Shown here: positions 6,400 through 11,559 of the stretch, in pieces
How positions within the stretch are numbered: the first letter of the stretch is position 1
Layout of the letters: every line of letters starts with the position of its first letter
From: HGM13006 sp963650135
Lineage (GTDB): Bacteria > Bacillota > Clostridia > Oscillospirales > Oscillospiraceae
Length of the DNA stretch: 11,559 bases
Direction: 5' to 3'
Assembly (NCBI GenBank): GCA_963650135.1
Contig: CAVJLG010000031.1
Coordinates: 1-11,559 of the forward strand
Position numbers and translations under genes: made by a program
The notes under the pieces: generated by a model
Databases searched by the model: none
Told to the model about the DNA's origin: nothing
The model's input: only the letters and a program-made list of their open reading frames with translations

Positions 6400-7032
6400 T
6401 TGGCAACGGAAATTGAAATGAAGCTCGGCGTACCCAGCGAGGACATCCTGCACAAGGTGCTGGAAGACCCGGAGCTCACCCAATATATGAAAGACGACTA
6501 TGAAACCCGGCATATGCACAGCACCTATTACGACACCGCGGATGGGCAGCTGAGCCGCCGGAAGTGGACGCTGCGGCTTCGTGACGAGGGCGGTCAGCGG
6601 GTAGCGGCCTTTAAAACGGCAAATCTCAGCGACGATGCAGGCTTTTTCACCCGAAATGAGTGGCAGTGCTTGGTGGACAACATTGAAGACGCCATTCCGC
6701 TGCTCATCGACCAGGGTGCACCCCGGGAGCTGAAAAATATTCTCAAGGGAAAGCCTCTGGTGGAAACCTGCGGCGCGGAATTTGACCGAAAAGCGGCGTG
6801 CCTGTTTTTGGACGACGGCGTTCGGGTGGAGTTGGCCGGAGATTTGGGCTATTTGTTCGCTGGGGAGCGGAAGGAACCCATCTGCGAGGTGGAAGTGGAG
6901 CTTTTGTACGGAGACGCAGGCAGCTTGCCGCCGCTGTGCAGCCAGCTGATCTCGGAATACGGCCTCTATGAGGAAAAACGCAGCAAATATCAGCGGGCAA
7001 GAGCCTTGGCTGTACAGGAAACTGAAGAATAA
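6400..7032 (+). CDS. CYTH-domain (triphosphate tunnel metalloenzyme) phosphatase, 210 aa
   Basis: Member of the CYTH/TTM superfamily, whose enzymes bind triphosphate substrates in an eight-strand beta-barrel tunnel with Mg2+ or Mn2+; bacterial members such as Clostridium thermocellum TTM and E. coli YgiF are inorganic tripolyphosphatases. The N-terminal ExExK signature is present as TEIEMK (Glu4, Glu6, Lys8). It is followed by YYDTAD (43-48), the basic strand LRLRDEG (Arg59, Arg61), Lys72 in FKT, the acidic strand CEVEVELL (Glu163, 165, 167) and SKYQRA (Lys196). The frame extends far upstream, but the promoter and the position of ExExK set a TTG start at 6400 with AAAGGA 11 bases before it. 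No CHAD domain is attached, unlike YgiF. It is divergent from spoIIE and ends in a strong terminator. Substrate unproven; family secure. Confidence 0.88.
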   Translation: MATEIEMKLGVPSEDILHKVLEDPELTQYMKDDYETRHMHSTYYDTADGQLSRRKWTLRLRDEGGQRVAAFKTANLSDDAGFFTRNEWQCLVDNIEDAIPLLIDQGAPRELKNILKGKPLVETCGAEFDRKAACLFLDDGVRVELAGDLGYLFAGERKEPICEVEVELLYGDAGSLPPLCSQLISEYGLYEEKRSKYQRARALAVQETEE

Positions 7033-7033
7033 C

Positions 7034-7073
7034 AAAAGGAGGACCACAGAGCGAATCTGTGATCCTCTTTTTT
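7034..7073. terminator. Bidirectional terminator between the CYTH and M29 genes
   Basis: GGAGGA-C-CACAGA (7038-7050) pairs with TCTGTG-A-TCCTCT (7056-7068) with a single mismatch and a 5-base loop. It is flanked by AAAA on the left and TTTTTT (7068-7073) on the right. It is a textbook terminator for the plus-strand CYTH gene and also serves the minus-strand aminopeptidase, which stops at 7080. Confidence 0.93.
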
Positions 7074-7079
7074 ATGGGA

Positions 7080-8318
7080 TTAGAATGCGAAATTGCCGTC
7101 AATGAACACGGGGATTTCCTTCCCGTCCTGGGTGATGCCGGTGATGGAAAGATCCTGGGTGCCGACCATAAAGTCCACATGGGTAATGGACTGGTTCAGG
7201 CCCCGGGCTTTTTGCTGCTCTGCATCCAACTCCTCGCCGCCCACAATGCAGTTGGGATAGGCAGAACCAAAGGCCAGATGGCAAGAGGCGTTTTCGTCAA
7301 ACAGGGTGTTGTAGAACAGCAGGCCGGTGTTGCGAATGGGGGAATCATAGGGCACCAGGGCAACCTCGCCCAGGTAAGACGCGCCCTCGTCCACCTGGGT
7401 GGCGGAACGGAGATATTCTTCGCCGGTTTCCGCGTGGACATTGACGATTTTGCCATCCTGGAAGTCCAGGTAGAAATCCTTTACCAGATTGCCGTCCAGC
7501 GCCAGGGGGAGGGCAGCATATACCCTGCCGTTTACACCGTTCCACTGGGGCGCAGTGAACACCTCTTCGGTGGGCATATTGGCGACGAATTCCACGCCAT
7601 CGGCGCTGAATTCACTGCCACCCTGCCAGATGTGATGCTCCGGCAGCGTAATGGTGAGGTCGGTGCCCAGGGAGTTCTTATAGTGAAGCGCCTTGAAGTT
7701 ATAGTCGTTGAGGGTTTTGCACCGGCGGGCGCTGGTGTCAACATGCTCCCGCCAACGGGCAACGGCGGTACCGTCGCCGGAAATGCGGCAGGTGGCAAAA
7801 ATCGCATCCCACAGTGCATCCACCGCGTCGGCAGCAGAACGGTCCGGGAAGACCTTCTGGGCCCATGCCGCAGTGGGATATGCGCCGATGGACCACTGGA
7901 ACTTACCGGCGGTCATGGCGTCGTAATAGGCGCGGGTAGAGGTGCCGTAAATGCGACGCCATGCCTGAATGCGCTGGGGGTCTACTCCCTGGAGCAGTTG
8001 GGGATCGCTGCTGTCGATGCTGAGCACGGGGCACTGATTGGCGGTCAGATAGTCAAATTTCGCTTGGGTATAGCTGGGGAACTCAGAGAACACCTGGGCA
8101 TCGGCTTTGAGATAGCGCTGACGGGAGATATAATCATCGGTCCAGTCCACCAGCACGTCCCGGGCGCCAAGGTCCAGGGCGACCTGGGCACAAAGACGAA
8201 TCAGGGGCGCGCAATCCACGCTTCCGGCGATGCGAGGAGTCTGACCGGGCTGTACATTCATGCCGATTTCCACCAGCAGATGGGCATATTCATTGAGCTT
8301 GGCTTCAAAATTTTCCAT
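7080..8318 (-). CDS. M29-family aminopeptidase (AmpS/AmpT-like)
   Basis: Cytoplasmic metallo-aminopeptidase of the thermophilic (M29) family, which removes N-terminal residues from peptides with two divalent metal ions (Co2+, Zn2+ or Mn2+) and helps recycle peptides. From the ATG at 8318 it is 412 residues, the usual size. The conserved metal ligands of the family are recognisable: Glu252 in TEEVFTAP, Glu318 in LGEVALV, His347 in ASCHLAFG, and His380 and Asp382 in THVDFMVG. The Tyr-bearing LLFYNTLFDENAS segment, typical of the active site, is also present. The open frame continues 15 codons upstream, but the promoter places the RNA start close to this region, and a GAGG lies 11 bases before the chosen ATG. 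There is no signal peptide. Monocistronic, converging on the CYTH gene. Confidence 0.95.
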   Translation of the reverse strand: MENFEAKLNEYAHLLVEIGMNVQPGQTPRIAGSVDCAPLIRLCAQVALDLGARDVLVDWTDDYISRQRYLKADAQVFSEFPSYTQAKFDYLTANQCPVLSIDSSDPQLLQGVDPQRIQAWRRIYGTSTRAYYDAMTAGKFQWSIGAYPTAAWAQKVFPDRSAADAVDALWDAIFATCRISGDGTAVARWREHVDTSARRCKTLNDYNFKALHYKNSLGTDLTITLPEHHIWQGGSEFSADGVEFVANMPTEEVFTAPQWNGVNGRVYAALPLALDGNLVKDFYLDFQDGKIVNVHAETGEEYLRSATQVDEGASYLGEVALVPYDSPIRNTGLLFYNTLFDENASCHLAFGSAYPNCIVGGEELDAEQQKARGLNQSITHVDFMVGTQDLSITGITQDGKEIPVFIDGNFAF

Positions 8319-8353
8319 GATGGTCACAACCTCTTTTTCGTTGAGATAGGGTG

Positions 8354-8382
8354 AGTATAGCATATCGGGAGAATTCCTGCAA
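8354..8382 (-). promoter_or_regulatory. Promoter of the M29 aminopeptidase
   Basis: On the minus strand TTGCAG (8377-8382) and TATACT (8354-8359) are separated by 17 bases. The predicted leader is about 30 bases and contains the GAGG ribosome site for the ATG at 8318. Confidence 0.75.
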
Positions 8383-8387
8383 GATTG

Positions 8388-8419
8388 GAAACAGGCTGCC
8401 GCACCAAGGCGACAGCCTG
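8388..8419 (-). terminator. Terminator of the beta-helix protein gene
   Basis: An 11-bp stem (8392-8402 with 8409-8419, one U-G wobble on the minus strand, 6-base loop) is followed by a short TTT. It lies 18 bases past the stop codon of the beta-helix gene and just upstream of the aminopeptidase promoter. The T-run is short, so efficiency is uncertain. Confidence 0.65.
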
Positions 8420-8436
8420 CATAATTTGATGGGAAT

Positions 8437-9900
8437 TTAGCCTTCCTTCACCACCAGCATGCCGCCGGAAGCGAGGGTATAGGTGCCTGCGGTCTTGCCA
8501 ATGGCCTGAATGGTAACACCGGCAGGTGCGTCGATCTGGTCGGTGTCCACTTCGCCTACCAGGGTGACAGAGGACTGATTGGTAGCCGTCCAGGTGCTTT
8601 CGCCATTAAAGTGGAGAATGGCACCCTGAATTGCGCCCACCAGAGAAGCATCCTCCAGGTAGACATTCATCTCACGATCGGGGTCCTCATGGAGAATCGC
8701 GCCCTCCAGCTCAGAATCCTTGATGTGGACATGGATGCCATAAACCCGCTTGCCGCCGGTCTTGGTGGCGTTGGGGTCGGTGTTGACAATGGAGTGAACC
8801 AATACGCCGTTGTCAGCCGTAATATCGCTGCTCTCAATGTTCACAATGGCGTTCTGGCTGCGGATGGAAACCGCGTCCTTGACGGAGTTGACGGCGCTGT
8901 TCCGGATGGTCAGGGTGCCAACCTCAGAGGGCATGCCCATGACGCAGTGAATGTGGGCAAAATAGCTGCCGCAGACGGCGGTGCAGTCGTCAAAGGTCAT
9001 GTCGCACTCACCAGCCATAATACCAGCCTGATCGGCTACGTCAAAGTCGCAGCTGTTGAAGAAGTCGTGGCAGCAGCCGTCGGCATAAGCGCCGTAACCG
9101 GAGAGAATGGTCTGCACCTTGCAGTTGTTGGCCTCCAGCTTCACATAGCCCTCGGAGCCGTCGGTGGACAGGGCTGCCCAACCGTCACCAATGATGGTGG
9201 AATCGTAGAGATACGTCTCGGAGTTGGACTGGGTGCAGTGCGTACGGCAGTTGCCCTGGATTTCCAGCGCTGCCGGGGGATGACCGGCGTCCTCCAGATT
9301 GGCGGCAGCAGCGCCGAAGGGAGCGCCGTGGCCATGGAGATAGCTGTTGTAGATATACATCTTGGAATACTGCTCAGTAGCGGTGCAGCAGCGGGCCTTG
9401 CCAACGGTGAGCACCTTGCAGTTTTTAATGGTCATCTCGGAATGATCCCCGGCAAACAGACCGGAGCCCTTGCCGCCCAGACCGTTAGAATTGGAGTGCA
9501 GGAAGATGGTGGAGTCCTCTACGGTGTACTTCTCGCCCTCGCCGAAAACGGTGATACCGCCTGCGTCGGGATCGTCGGACTCAATGTAGACAGCCTTGGC
9601 CTCAGTGTCGCCAATGGTGCCGATAACGGTAGGCGCCTTGTCAAACTCGCCCATGGTGAGCTTGCCGTTTTCCTTCAGCGCAACGGGGGTTTTGGGCGTG
9701 TTGGGGCCACCGGGAGGGCCTCCTTCGCCAGGGCCACCAGGACCGCCAGGACCGCCGGGGCCACCAGGACCGCCAGGACCGCCAGGACCACCGGGGCCAC
9801 CAGGACCACCGCCCATCATCGCCATCATTTCCTCCAGCGTGGGCATTTTAAATTCCTCCCGAACAGGAGGCTCATATGTAATTCCCTGAATCTTGGACAT
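8437..9900 (-). CDS. Gly-Gly-Pro-repeat plus parallel beta-helix protein, 487 aa
   Basis: Function not recognised. From the ATG at 9900 (AAGG 9 bases upstream; the ATG at 9909 is too close to it) the protein has three parts. Residues 1-30 (MSKIQGITYEPPVREEF..., ending TLEEMMAMM) show no signal peptide or lipobox. Residues 31-57 are nine perfect Gly-Gly-Pro triplets, followed by a degenerate GEGGPPGGPN. From about residue 80 to the end runs a repetitive beta-rich domain of short strands and turns with ladders of Asn, Asp, Ser, Gly and small hydrophobics (e.g. TIKNCKV, TYLYDSTI, VKLEANNCKV, TLTIRNSAV, VNIESSDITA), as in right-handed parallel beta-helices of the pectate-lyase type. It has 13 cysteines, many at strand or turn positions. 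No LPXTG, transmembrane or catalytic motif stands out. It has its own promoter and a terminator. It could be a structural or adhesive fibre, but the lack of an export signal is a puzzle. Confidence 0.85.
   Translation of the reverse strand: MSKIQGITYEPPVREEFKMPTLEEMMAMMGGGPGGPGGPGGPGGPGGPGGPGGPGGPGEGGPPGGPNTPKTPVALKENGKLTMGEFDKAPTVIGTIGDTEAKAVYIESDDPDAGGITVFGEGEKYTVEDSTIFLHSNSNGLGGKGSGLFAGDHSEMTIKNCKVLTVGKARCCTATEQYSKMYIYNSYLHGHGAPFGAAAANLEDAGHPPAALEIQGNCRTHCTQSNSETYLYDSTIIGDGWAALSTDGSEGYVKLEANNCKVQTILSGYGAYADGCCHDFFNSCDFDVADQAGIMAGECDMTFDDCTAVCGSYFAHIHCVMGMPSEVGTLTIRNSAVNSVKDAVSIRSQNAIVNIESSDITADNGVLVHSIVNTDPNATKTGGKRVYGIHVHIKDSELEGAILHEDPDREMNVYLEDASLVGAIQGAILHFNGESTWTATNQSSVTLVGEVDTDQIDAPAGVTIQAIGKTAGTYTLASGGMLVVKEG
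9730..9810 (-). repeat. Nine tandem 9-bp units encoding Gly-Gly-Pro
   Basis: On the coding strand the array is built from variants of GGTGGTCCT, GGCGGTCCT and GGTGGCCCC. Third positions vary between units, with an apparent higher-order pattern in which a GGCCCC/GGCCCT unit recurs every three or four copies. Since units are 9 bp, gain or loss keeps the frame, so copy number may vary between strains. Confidence 0.9.
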
Positions 9901-9932
9901 GATAATCATCCTTCTTTCGTCAGTTGATGGGG

Positions 9933-9952
9933 CCGGGACAAAACTGTTCCGG
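9933..9952. repeat. Inverted repeat in the leader of the beta-helix gene
   Basis: CCGGGACA (9933-9940) and TGTTCCGG (9945-9952) pair around a 4-base AAAC loop. On the transcribed strand this gives seven pairs and one A-C mismatch. It lies between the promoter and the ribosome site and could be an RNA hairpin or a repressor site. The half-site spacing does not match a LexA box. Confidence 0.4.
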
Positions 9953-9962
9953 TAACGAAATT

Positions 9963-9991
9963 ATTATACAATAGCGGGCGGGGGAGTACAA
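9963..9991 (-). promoter_or_regulatory. Promoter of the beta-helix protein gene
   Basis: On the minus strand TTGTAC (9986-9991) and a perfect TATAAT (9963-9968) are separated by 17 bases. The leader is about 55 bases. It suggests vegetative sigma-A transcription rather than sporulation-specific control. Confidence 0.75.
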
Positions 9992-10050
9992 GATGATTTT
10001 TGGAATTCGTACTGTTTCCCGATGGTCAGTTTCTGCTGTGAAGCAACCAA

Positions 10051-10374
10051 TTAGTTCTCGATGGGAGAAATCTCGGATAAAAAGTGGAAGGGAACACCGC
10101 AGTGGCTGCAAGCGTCGTGGCTGGAGGACTGCATCATGTGGCACTTGGGGCAGGTGAGCATATCCTCGGGGCGAAACGGAAATTCGATGGCCGGAATCAC
10201 CGGAATATCCATGGGATCGGGAGCGGAATCATTGGGCTCCGGCGGAACCGGTGCATCGAACATTCGGCTCTGGGATGCGTCCGGTCGGGCCAGAATCTCC
10301 TGCTGCTGCCGACAGGACAGCTCCAGCAGGGCGGTAATCTCGTCTAGTTTCGAAAGAATGGATTCGGTATCCAT
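10051..10374 (-). CDS. Small zinc-ribbon protein, 107 aa
   Basis: Unassigned small protein in three parts. Residues 1-31 are an amphipathic helix (MDTESILSKLDEITALLELS, then CRQQQEILAR) that probably forms a coiled coil. Residues 32-72 are a Pro/Asp/Ser-rich, probably disordered linker. Residues 75-92 carry a zinc ribbon CPKC-x10-CSHC (Cys75, 78, 89, 92) followed by GVPFHF. The start is supported by GAGGAGG 7 bases before the ATG. No membrane helix or signal is present, so it is likely cytoplasmic. The arrangement (oligomerising helix, linker, zinc ribbon) is common among small regulatory or scaffold proteins of Clostridia, but no specific role can be given. It shares its intergenic region with the divergent glucokinase, which might hint at co-regulation. 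No convincing terminator follows it, so some transcripts may read into the beta-helix gene 150 bases downstream. Confidence 0.85.
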   Translation of the reverse strand: MDTESILSKLDEITALLELSCRQQQEILARPDASQSRMFDAPVPPEPNDSAPDPMDIPVIPAIEFPFRPEDMLTCPKCHMMQSSSHDACSHCGVPFHFLSEISPIEN

Positions 10375-10403
10375 GGTATGGCCTCCTCAAGCAAGATACC
10401 ACG

Positions 10404-10432
10404 ACTATATCAATTTCAGAAAAGACTGTCAA
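10404..10432 (-). promoter_or_regulatory. Promoter of the zinc-ribbon gene (consensus -35)
   Basis: On the minus strand a perfect TTGACA (10427-10432) and TATAGT (10404-10409) are separated by 17 bases. This is the best sigma-A promoter in the window. It lies back to back with the glucokinase promoter. Confidence 0.85.
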
Positions 10433-10449
10433 GGTGAGAAAAGGACAGC

Positions 10450-10478
10450 TTGACGAACCGGGGCGGCTATTATACAAT
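10450..10478 (+). promoter_or_regulatory. Promoter of the ROK glucokinase
   Basis: TTGACG (10450-10455) and TACAAT (10473-10478) are separated by 17 bases. RNA should start near 10485, about 25-30 bases before the start codon. The ATG at 10477 overlaps the -10 box and so is not a usable start. Only 17 bases separate this -35 from the divergent one. Confidence 0.8.
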
Positions 10479-10509
10479 GAAACAACGAAGAAAACCGTGC
10501 AAAGGGGAA

Positions 10510-11466
10510 ATGACTGTGTATTATCTTGGCGTAGATCTGGGGGGCACCAATATTGCCTGCGGTGTGGTGAATCGGCAGGGCGAAATTCTGGGCCGGGCTT
10601 CCGTAAAAACCGGGCTGCCTGCCACCGGCGAAGAGATTGCCGCGCGGATTGCGGACTGCTGCCGAATGGCCATGGAACAGGCGGGCTGCGCAGAGGAGCA
10701 GGTGGAGTCCGTGGGCATCGGCACCCCGGGCATTGCTAATTCCGATTCCGGCCAGGTGGAGTACAGCTGTAATCTGGGCTTCCGAAATACCCCACTTGCA
10801 GCGATGGTGTCGAGTAAGCTTGGAAAACCGGTGTATTTGGAGAACGACGCCAATGCGGCAGCCCTGGGAGAATTTGCGGCGGGCTGCGGGCGGGGCAGTC
10901 ATTCTCTGATTGCCATTACCCTGGGCACCGGCGTGGGCGGTGGTGTAGTCATGAACGATAAGTTGCTCACCGGCTTTAACTTTGCAGGGGCGGAGATCGG
11001 ACATTTTGTGATGGTGCATCATGGCGAACCCTGCTCCTGCGGAAGACGGGGCTGCTTTGAGGCCTATTGCTCTGCTACGGCGCTGATTCGTCAGACCCGC
11101 CGGGCCATGGAGAAGCATCCCGAGAGTAAAATGTGGGAAGTTGCTCCCACGCTGGAGCAGGTAGAGGGCAAGACTGCCTTTGATGCCATGGAGCTGGGGG
11201 ATGCGGCGGCAAAGCAGGTGGTAGAGCAGTATTGCTCGTACCTGGCCTGCGGGCTTACGTCCATTGTCAACATCTTTCAGCCGGAGGTGCTGTGTGTAGG
11301 CGGCGGCATTTGCAACCAGGGCGAAACGCTGCTCCGCCCGGTACGGGAGATTTTTGATCGGGAGGATTATGCCCGGGATTGCAGTCGCCGTACCCGTATT
11401 GTTCGCGCGGAACTGGGCAACGATGCAGGAATCATCGGCGCTGCGCTTCTGCCGCTGTACCGCTGA
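10510..11466 (+). CDS. glk: ROK-family glucokinase
   Basis: Cytoplasmic ATP-dependent sugar kinase of the ROK family, most likely phosphorylating glucose to glucose-6-phosphate for glycolysis. The 318-residue protein has the phosphate-binding LGVDLGGTN (6-14), ENDANAAALGE (111-121, catalytic Asp113), GTGVGGGVV (139-147), EIGHFVM (162-168) and the ROK zinc motif CSCGRRGCFE (Cys175, 177, 182, with His165). The C-terminal VGGGI (263-267) is also present. No helix-turn-helix precedes it, so it is a kinase rather than a ROK repressor. The start is uncertain by two codons: the ATG at 10510 has AGGGG only 2 bases upstream, while the GTG at 10516 (giving MYYLGVDLGGTN) has it at 8 bases. ROK kinases for other hexoses or N-acylated sugars look similar, so the substrate is likely but unproven. 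Confidence 0.93.
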   Translation: MTVYYLGVDLGGTNIACGVVNRQGEILGRASVKTGLPATGEEIAARIADCCRMAMEQAGCAEEQVESVGIGTPGIANSDSGQVEYSCNLGFRNTPLAAMVSSKLGKPVYLENDANAAALGEFAAGCGRGSHSLIAITLGTGVGGGVVMNDKLLTGFNFAGAEIGHFVMVHHGEPCSCGRRGCFEAYCSATALIRQTRRAMEKHPESKMWEVAPTLEQVEGKTAFDAMELGDAAAKQVVEQYCSYLACGLTSIVNIFQPEVLCVGGGICNQGETLLRPVREIFDREDYARDCSRRTRIVRAELGNDAGIIGAALLPLYR

Positions 11467-11481
11467 ATGCAAAGCGCATAT

Positions 11482-11497
11482 AAAAAGGACCCTATGC
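11482..11497 (+). other. Possible left half of a split glk terminator
   Basis: AAAAAGGACCCTATGC lies 15 bases after the glk stop and resembles the A-tract plus left arm of a bidirectional terminator, like the one at 7034-7073. No complementary right arm with a T-run follows in the window. If the adjacent inverted repeat is an insertion-sequence tip, the right arm may lie beyond the element. Confidence 0.25.
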
Positions 11498-11509
11498 CGT
11501 GTTGTGATA

Positions 11510-11559
11510 TGTACCCCCAATACTGGACACCCGGTATTGGGGGTATTGCTATATGAAAT
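11510..11559 (+). mobile_element. Candidate left tip of an insertion sequence, running off the window
   Basis: A perfect 12-bp inverted repeat, TACCCCCAATAC (11512-11523) and GTATTGGGGGTA (11534-11545), encloses TGGACACCCG. A TG dinucleotide opens the element at 11510, and CTGGACAC-type ends are familiar from IS3-group elements. The right arm contains GGGGG, which lies 9 bases before an ATG at 11553 that could begin a transposase frame; only MK is visible. The hairpin would hide that ribosome site in read-through RNA. No T-run follows, so it is not a standard glk terminator. The repeat is certain; the IS identity is inference. Confidence 0.35.

Noticed and set aside
5767..7047. 426-codon minus-strand frame crossing spoIIE and the CYTH gene
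   Set aside because: It overlaps two well-supported genes and their promoters in the wrong frame, and reads as a shadow translation.
7059..8354. 431-codon open frame antisense to the M29 aminopeptidase
   Set aside because: The M29 protein carries all conserved metal ligands; the antisense frame begins within the terminator T-run and lacks motifs.
9730..9810. CRISPR-like array
   Set aside because: Units are 9 bp, contiguous, in frame and without spacers, so this is a coding repeat.
8611..9927. 438-codon open frame antisense to the beta-helix gene
   Set aside because: Composition follows from the GC-rich codon pattern of the opposite strand. The Gly/Thr/Ala repeats are simply the complement of the GGP array.
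9933..9952. LexA-type SOS box in the beta-helix leader
   Set aside because: Half-sites resemble GAAC/GTTC only loosely, and the gap is six bases rather than four.

Overview
The window looks like chromosome from a spore-forming, moderately GC-rich member of the class Clostridia, most likely the gut Oscillospiraceae/Ruminococcaceae group. The evidence is a recognisable spoIIE (sporulation phosphatase with a membrane domain), a Firmicutes-type FtsH, an M29 aminopeptidase and a ROK glucokinase. Promoters are vegetative (TTGNNN-17-TATAAT-like) and ribosome sites are strong. The taxonomic placement is inferred from gene content and protein flavour, not from a marker gene.

Layout. Positions 1-about 830 are clearly AT-rich and carry one orphan gene of unknown function (113-679, +), preceded by a 9-bp inverted repeat. 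A 50-residue two-helix membrane protein (884-1036, +) follows and converges on ftsH (1106-2923, -) through a hairpin terminator. Upstream of ftsH on the minus strand, each with its own signals, lie an RmlD-type SDR reductase (3075-3908) and spoIIE (4146-6176). spoIIE is divergent from a CYTH/triphosphate-tunnel phosphatase (6400-7032, +), whose TTG start is fixed by a promoter immediately upstream. A shared terminator separates that gene from a convergent M29 aminopeptidase (7080-8318, -). Next come a glycine-proline repeat plus beta-helix protein (8437-9900, -), a small zinc-ribbon protein (10051-10374, -) and a divergent ROK glucokinase (10510-11466, +). The last 50 bases hold a perfect 12-bp inverted repeat that may be the left tip of an insertion sequence.

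The genes are mostly monocistronic. Nearly every one has a visible promoter or terminator, so this is a housekeeping neighbourhood rather than one operon. Shared themes are loose: membrane quality control (FtsH), forespore signalling (SpoIIE), peptide salvage (M29), phosphate-ester hydrolysis (CYTH) and sugar phosphorylation (ROK).

The least explained parts are the (Gly-Gly-Pro)9 plus beta-helix protein with no visible export signal, the orphan AT-rich gene, the tiny membrane protein, and the right-edge hairpin that may have split the glucokinase terminator. I see no rRNA, tRNA, CRISPR array or complete mobile element. No gene-free stretch exceeds about 300 bases.
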